Below, piece after piece: positions 59,650 through 64,000 of a DNA stretch of 64,000 bases (position 1 is the stretch's first letter; the number at the start of each line of letters is the position of its first letter). The notes beneath the pieces are model-generated. The model saw nothing but the letters and a program-made list of their open reading frames with translations. It ran no database searches and was not told the origin of the DNA. The position numbers and the translations under genes were made by a program. The DNA comes from GCA-020343675 sp964462945 (GTDB taxonomy: Bacteria > Planctomycetota > Phycisphaerae > Sedimentisphaerales > Anaerobacaceae): assembly GCA_964462945.1 (NCBI GenBank), contig CAYWZW010000006.1, positions 1 through 64,000 on the forward strand. The letters are read 5' to 3'.

Positions 59650-62600
59650 TCAAGGCTTCGTGTCTTTGAGAGCCTTTTGTTCGAGTCTCACGGCAAGTAA
59701 AGTCGGCTCCACGACGTGGAGGTTATTCAAGAGAGGCTCGGTGTATTTTATGTCACCGTATTCGGCCTCGTCGAAGTGATGCTGCTTGCCGACGTGATTG
59801 TTCCAGTCCACGCCCTCGGTCAGGAAACCGTTCGCGCCGTGATGATGCTTCGCTATCGCCCGCAGAATCGTCAGAGCATCGGCACGATACGGCTCGTGAC
59901 GAGTATCGTTATACGCTTCAAGATACGCCATCGCCGCCTCCGCATTCTCCCAGAGGTAGGCCGTATCCCAGCTCTTCTCCATGTAGAGCAGTCCCCTCGT
60001 CTGGACGCCGTTCCGGTCCTCGCCCATCTTGAACTGGTCCAGATCCGCCAGGCACCTTTGGTACGCAAAATCACGAATCGCCGTGTCCTCAAGCAGCCTG
60101 GCCGCTTCCCGCAAAACGCGGAACGCCACGGCATACGCAACGTCTTCGTGCTCGTCGTAGGTATCGTGATTGATGCTCCCGAATATCCCCCCCGCCTCTA
60201 TAAACGCCTTTGTTTTTTCTCTCACCTTCTGGCTGTAATCCGCCAGGCCCCGGTTGGTCAGGCCGATGAAAAGCTGGACCGTGAAAAGTCCGTCGGCGCT
60301 TTTCTCGAAGAGAATGTCACCGTCCCCGTAGGCGTTTTTCGGATAGTGTTCGCCGCTCGGCGTGCAGCGCCGAGGGTACCAGCCGTTCGACGCCGGTTTT
60401 GCGTTTTTATCGATCCACGCCGCACATTGGGCGGCGGCGCGATACATCTTGTCTTTTCTGTCGCGATCCAGCAGGTCGCCGAAGATCAGAAGCTGATACG
60501 CCACCTTCGCCATCGAGCCCGGGCAAAACCAGTCGTTCTTATGCTGGTAGTTGAGGCAGAATTCATTTTTCGCCGTGTCGCGGTAGCCGGTGATGAATCC
60601 GGTCTGGTAGTTAATGAATCCGTCTTCGAGCACGTGGTCCAGAAGCCGCACCGCTTTTTCGGCCAGGGCCGGGTCCTTGTTGTGCCGGGCGAACAGATAA
60701 AGCTCGTACGCGCCGCCGACGGCGTTGGCCGCCCAGCCCGGCCCTTCGAGGTTGCCGAAATCATGCCAGCCCATGACGCTGCCGTTAGGGTCCACAAAGC
60801 TGGATTTGCAGTACAGATGCTCCTTGTAGGGCGCCAGCGTCATCTCGGCGAATCGAACCGAATCGCGCATCGAATCGAGAATCGTATAAGACGGGTCCTC
60901 CGGCAGATAGAAACTCGACTGGACTTCTTCCAGCTTGATGTAGTCAAGCCCGAACATATACCCTTTTGCGGCCTTTTCATTGGCCCCGACGATTTCGACC
61001 CTCAGCACGTGCGAGCCGCCGTCCAGCTCATGAATCCCCATCTCCAGAGCGCCGCTGGCGATCACGCCGCTGTTGAAAAGGTCGATGGGCTTGCCGAGCT
61101 TCTTGCTGTCCAGATAAAGCTGAACGATGCCGTAGTCAATCGCCTTCGTAAGCTGCATGGTCAGCCGATACTTGCCCGCTTTCTGCACGGGTACGGCCAG
61201 ATCGAGCGTATCGCCGGGCCTGGCGTCTATCCACCACAGGTGAGAGTCGCCGCTCCAGACGGGCCCGTAGCCGTACATATCCTGCGGTTCGGCCTTGCCC
61301 GCCGTCCTGGCGAGGATTTTCATCTGCTCGCCTTCCAGCGCTCCTTTGACCTTGAGGACCTCGATTTCGCCCCAGTATCCTTTGCGTTCCTCCACCGGCA
61401 CGGGCCCGTACGGGTCAGCCTGGCCAGCCGCCTGATACCAATACACCGTGGAAGCGTACAGCGTCGGCTTGTCGTTCGGATAGTACTTCTCGATAGCCGC
61501 CTCGAATGATTCCTGGAACGGCACATTGTCGGTGATGTGCCAGCGGTTCACGGAGACATGCCCGCGATTGCCCATACTTATCGTCTGATTGTGGTAGCAA
61601 TTGGTGAACAGTGTCGGGTCGCACCAGGCGTAGCCGAAGTAATCCTCCGAGCCGGTCCCAATCGTGGAGGGGAATTTCTCGCCGTCAACGAAGAATTTCT
61701 CATCGCCTTCTCCCCACCACCCGCCGCGAGGATTCCACACGTGCAGCGTCACGCCGCAGAAACGGCCGCGCCCGGCGGTCTTGAGCATCGTCCAGTCAAT
61801 CGCGCGGCGCTCCGCCTCCTCCGGCAGAAACGCATCGCGGTGCCACTTGGCGTGAAAGCGGCCCAATTGCTCGATAGGCCGGCGCAGAGGCTCATCCGTC
61901 ACCCACAGGTCGAGCGCCCGTGGCTTGGTCCCCTCGTTGATGAACTCGATCTTCGCCGACGTGGCGAAAGGCATATACCAGTTGCAGTAGTAGCCTTCCT
62001 CGGTCATGCCCATCGGGAAAGACCGGTAGAGGTTCACGCCGGGAGCAGTGCCGAAGAAATCGCCCAGCGGCGACCACACGGCGGGCTTGTCCTCGCCATC
62101 CCACGTGATCTGCAGCACAATGTCTCGCAGGGCCTCAATCTCATCTTCGCGATTCTCGAATTTCCCACTCACGCCCAATCCAGTGATCGCGTGTGGCCCC
62201 TCCAGCGTCGCCTCGATCCGCTTCCCCGGCGCAATCTTCAGCGTTATCTGCCCAGTTATCGCATCCGTCGGCCGTTCGACAGCGGTTTTGCCGATCACCT
62301 TCTTTATGACCTCGCCGATTACCTCTTTCAGTTCGGCGGAGAACTGCGTAGTCTCCGCATCTGCCGGCAGTCCTGCCGGAGCGGGGCCCCCTTTGCTAAG
62401 AATCTTGTTGGCCTTATCGAGCGCCGCATTCTCTTCAGCAGACAACTGACGTTTGAACGTCGGAAGGATCGTGCCTCTCGGATACGTTGTGTAGGTAAAG
62501 TGGTAATACCGTCCCCAGTCCCCCTCGCCGACGATCTTGCACGATTTCTGGAACGGGATCGGGACGTAGCAATTGCGCCCCCGCGCGGTCGTATGTACCA

Positions 62601-63057
62601 GCGCCGGGCGCGTGAACGGCTCATTCTTGCAGTTGAAATAACCGTCGAACGGCAAATCGACGGCCGGCTTTTCGCTTCCATCGAGATATATCTTGACGTG
62701 CCCCTGGTTGGCCAGCGCCGACCAGATTCTCCAGATCACCGCGGGCCCCTCGATCTCGGCAAAGACCAGGCTGTCCCCTTCCTTGCGGATGATCCCGGTG
62801 CCGTCGCCATTCGCCGACCAGTCAACATACTTCCCGGATGCACTGTCATACTTGCTCTTGCGGTCATAGCTGGACCACTGGGCGCATCTTTCGCCCGGAA
62901 CAGGCAGCGTTGCTAAATACTCCAGGTTGGTGAGCCGGTTAACGAGGTCAACGTATGTCAATCTATCTTCGGCCAACGCAGGTGACAATCGGCCCGCCCC
63001 AAAGAAACTGCAAACCACAAGCCCCACGGCGATTGAAGAAATACGGGATTTGCTCAT
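59650..63057 (-). CDS. Secreted GH172 (DUF2961) protein fused to a helical-toroid domain
   Basis: 1135 residues with AAAGGAAG before ATG and a signal peptide (ISSIAVGLVVCSFFGAG). Residues about 60-560 are the DUF2961/GH172 fold: GTGIIRKEGDSLVFAEIEGP, VIWRIWSALANQGHVKIYLD, and the conserved FPSTIGTGSEDYFGYAW with acidic active-site candidates. Residues about 590-715 form a CBM-like beta domain (WWIDARPGDTLDLAVPVQ; LRVEIVGANEKAAKGY). Residues about 720-1130 look like an alpha/alpha toroid (GWHDFGNLEGPGWAANAVGG; NYQTGFITGYRD). Known GH172 enzymes act on fructofuranosides or D-arabinofuranosides. It is probably transcribed with the GH116 gene. Confidence 0.88.
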   Translation of the reverse strand: MSKSRISSIAVGLVVCSFFGAGRLSPALAEDRLTYVDLVNRLTNLEYLATLPVPGERCAQWSSYDRKSKYDSASGKYVDWSANGDGTGIIRKEGDSLVFAEIEGPAVIWRIWSALANQGHVKIYLDGSEKPAVDLPFDGYFNCKNEPFTRPALVHTTARGRNCYVPIPFQKSCKIVGEGDWGRYYHFTYTTYPRGTILPTFKRQLSAEENAALDKANKILSKGGPAPAGLPADAETTQFSAELKEVIGEVIKKVIGKTAVERPTDAITGQITLKIAPGKRIEATLEGPHAITGLGVSGKFENREDEIEALRDIVLQITWDGEDKPAVWSPLGDFFGTAPGVNLYRSFPMGMTEEGYYCNWYMPFATSAKIEFINEGTKPRALDLWVTDEPLRRPIEQLGRFHAKWHRDAFLPEEAERRAIDWTMLKTAGRGRFCGVTLHVWNPRGGWWGEGDEKFFVDGEKFPSTIGTGSEDYFGYAWCDPTLFTNCYHNQTISMGNRGHVSVNRWHITDNVPFQESFEAAIEKYYPNDKPTLYASTVYWYQAAGQADPYGPVPVEERKGYWGEIEVLKVKGALEGEQMKILARTAGKAEPQDMYGYGPVWSGDSHLWWIDARPGDTLDLAVPVQKAGKYRLTMQLTKAIDYGIVQLYLDSKKLGKPIDLFNSGVIASGALEMGIHELDGGSHVLRVEIVGANEKAAKGYMFGLDYIKLEEVQSSFYLPEDPSYTILDSMRDSVRFAEMTLAPYKEHLYCKSSFVDPNGSVMGWHDFGNLEGPGWAANAVGGAYELYLFARHNKDPALAEKAVRLLDHVLEDGFINYQTGFITGYRDTAKNEFCLNYQHKNDWFCPGSMAKVAYQLLIFGDLLDRDRKDKMYRAAAQCAAWIDKNAKPASNGWYPRRCTPSGEHYPKNAYGDGDILFEKSADGLFTVQLFIGLTNRGLADYSQKVREKTKAFIEAGGIFGSINHDTYDEHEDVAYAVAFRVLREAARLLEDTAIRDFAYQRCLADLDQFKMGEDRNGVQTRGLLYMEKSWDTAYLWENAEAAMAYLEAYNDTRHEPYRADALTILRAIAKHHHGANGFLTEGVDWNNHVGKQHHFDEAEYGDIKYTEPLLNNLHVVEPTLLAVRLEQKALKDTKP

Positions 63058-63128
63058 CGTTCACTTCCTTTCCTTGCTGTTGATAAATGGACTCTCGAAA
63101 GAGCTTAGTTTACAAAAAAGGCCCGCCC

Positions 63129-63167
63129 TTGCCAACGTATCCTGCAAAAAAAATGATACGTCGGCAA
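63129..63167. promoter_or_regulatory. Inverted repeat upstream of the GH172 gene
   Basis: TTGCCAACGTATC (63129-63141) and GATACGTCGGCAA (63155-63167), 12 of 13 pairs matching, with a 13-base A/T-rich centre. It lies 72-110 bases before the GH172 start. It may be an operator for the GH172-GH116 unit or a weak terminator for the gene ending at 63316. The rest of 63058-63315 shows no gene. Confidence 0.5.
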
Positions 63168-63315
63168 AGGAGAGCCTGTCTTCGTCTAAGCAATTTTTCC
63201 GGATAGCGCGGGAACCCAACGCAAACGCAAAGCCCCGCGCAGCAGTAAATCAAGCCCTTCACCGGGGCCGGGGGCCTGTCAGCACTTTTGGCTCAAGCCA
63301 GGGACCCGGCTTGCC

Positions 63316-64000
63316 TTAGTTAGGGTACTTTACAGAGCAGCCGTACGACTTCGTCGTCTTGGTGCTCACCTCTTTGCCTGCGATCAGCTCTGCCAAAGCC
63401 TGGTCAACATAGTTGACCGGCTGTTCTCCCGCCGAGGTCTTGCCCAATGGCGAATTGTCGATAGCGCCCTCATACGCGATATTGCCCGCAGGAGTAATGA
63501 TAAACAGGTGCGGCGTCGTCTTTGCGTCGTAAGCACGGCCTACCGCGCCCGATCTGTCATCAAGCATTGGATAGGCAAGTTTGTGCTTCTGGGTGAATTC
63601 CTTGTTCGCTTCCGGCGTTGTATGACTCGTGCTGTTGACGGCCAGCCAAACAACATTCTTGTCCTTGTACTTAGCAGCAAGATCGACCATCGTATTGGCC
63701 TTGTCGTAATGGTATTGAACAAAAGGACATTCGAAATTGAACCACTCCAGAACCACGATCTTGCCCTTGTAGTCGGAAAGGCTGATCGTTTGGCCGTCGA
63801 AGCTCTGCAGGGTGAACGCCGGTGCTTTTTTGCCGGACTGAGGCTCTTGAACGTTGTCCGGCCTCACCGGCCTCTCGCGCGGCAGTCTCTGTACGTCACC
63901 GCGAGGCCTCGGCTCCGGGGGCTGCCCCCTGCCTCGAAACTCGTCCCGGTAGCCGGCCATCAGCTTCTCAAGACGCTCGGCTGTCTCGGCGGCGTTCTCC
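63316..64000 (-). CDS. Redoxin/AhpC-TSA-family protein, 5' end beyond the window
   Basis: About 227 residues are visible; the frame continues past the right edge, so the N-terminus is missing. After a Pro/Arg-rich linker comes a thioredoxin-like fold: GKKAPAFTLQSFDGQTISLS, IVVLEWFNFECPFVQYHYDK, VVWLAVNSTSHTTPEANKEF, AVGRAYDAKTTPHLFIITPAG. The active-site region has a single Cys (ECPF), not CxxC, so it is closer to one-Cys redoxins than to a disulfide oxidoreductase. YAYEGAIDN-type ending is typical of planctomycete envelope redoxins. Substrate unknown. Confidence 0.85.
   Translation of the reverse strand, partial: ENAAETAERLEKLMAGYRDEFRGRGQPPEPRPRGDVQRLPRERPVRPDNVQEPQSGKKAPAFTLQSFDGQTISLSDYKGKIVVLEWFNFECPFVQYHYDKANTMVDLAAKYKDKNVVWLAVNSTSHTTPEANKEFTQKHKLAYPMLDDRSGAVGRAYDAKTTPHLFIITPAGNIAYEGAIDNSPLGKTSAGEQPVNYVDQALAELIAGKEVSTKTTKSYGCSVKYPN

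Noticed and set aside
59716..61509. 597-codon frame antisense to the GH172 gene
   Set aside because: Shadow frame; the minus strand holds the signal peptide, ribosome site and GTGSEDYF motif.
1..64000. tRNA, rRNA or riboswitch genes
   Set aside because: I looked for T-loop and cloverleaf-like patterns in the intergenic regions and for conserved leaders before hem and his genes and saw none I could support.

Overview
The window looks like a chromosomal fragment of a free-living or metagenome-derived member of the Planctomycetota, most likely a Phycisphaerae/Sedimentisphaerales relative. This is inferred from gene content: several prepilin-like FTLIELLVVIAI proteins of the DUF1559 type, DUF4838, DUF2961/GH172, GH116, DUF5060/GH140-like and formylglycine-sulfatase proteins, a fused SecDF, LolA-like proteins coupled to ECF sigma factors, a TPR protein ending in RNA polymerase alpha-CTD modules, and RHS proteins. 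The sequence is GC-rich. It has one 100-base scaffold gap (2512-2611) and ends inside a gene at the right edge.

Layout. 1-4398: a surface lipoprotein of bacterial Ig-like repeats among gene remnants and short dispersed repeats. 4399-8887: a pseudopilin, hisI, and a secreted four-repeat protein with a GEVED-like region and dockerin-like tail, closed by a clear terminator. 8979-17876: tetrapyrrole synthesis (hemB, a cobA-hemD fusion, hemC) and system II cytochrome c maturation (resB, ccsA). This block is interrupted by a repeat-rich segment with a GIY-YIG gene and a secreted beta-helix-like protein. 17953-23585: a DUF4838 lipoprotein and a leftward operon of four pseudopilin-like genes. 23586-27005: two tandem copies of an ECF sigma/membrane sensor module, each with its own terminator. 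27058-38718: a DUF5060/glycosidase-like protein, the TPR-alpha-CTD protein, a SpoIID/LytB protein, tgt-yajC-secDF, a LysM protein and 6-phosphogluconolactonase. 39029-41221: a TetR regulator with an outer-membrane efflux factor and a candidate operator. 41331-48202: three RHS fragments, two with different C-terminal tips, each of these followed by an unrelated gene. 48259-63057: a glycan-catabolism island with sulfatase, tetraheme cytochrome, aldo/keto reductase-like protein, two TIM-barrel sugar isomerases, a mannose-6-phosphate-isomerase-like cupin, a Gfo/Idh/MocA oxidoreductase, GH116 and a GH172 fusion. 63316-64000: a redoxin-family protein running off the edge.

How the parts fit. HemB, HemC and CobA-HemD carry aminolevulinate to uroporphyrinogen III and precorrin-2, and ResB-CcsA attach heme to exported cytochromes such as the tetraheme lipoprotein at 49822-50376. 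SecDF-YajC supports heavy export of lipoproteins, Tat proteins and secreted glycosidases. The right-hand island probably desulfates, hydrolyses and oxidises or isomerises sugars from a complex glycan.

The most unusual layer is DNA-level. At least eight families of short palindromic or degenerate repeats lie between genes and also inside them. They supply leader peptides of two pseudopilins, the C-terminal tail of ResB and the N-terminal region of the SpoIID protein. They also sit as insertions in RHS copies, where paralogous copies without the insertion are available for comparison. A second notable signal is a conserved internal Shine-Dalgarno plus ATG in both ECF-linked membrane proteins, suggesting two products per gene.
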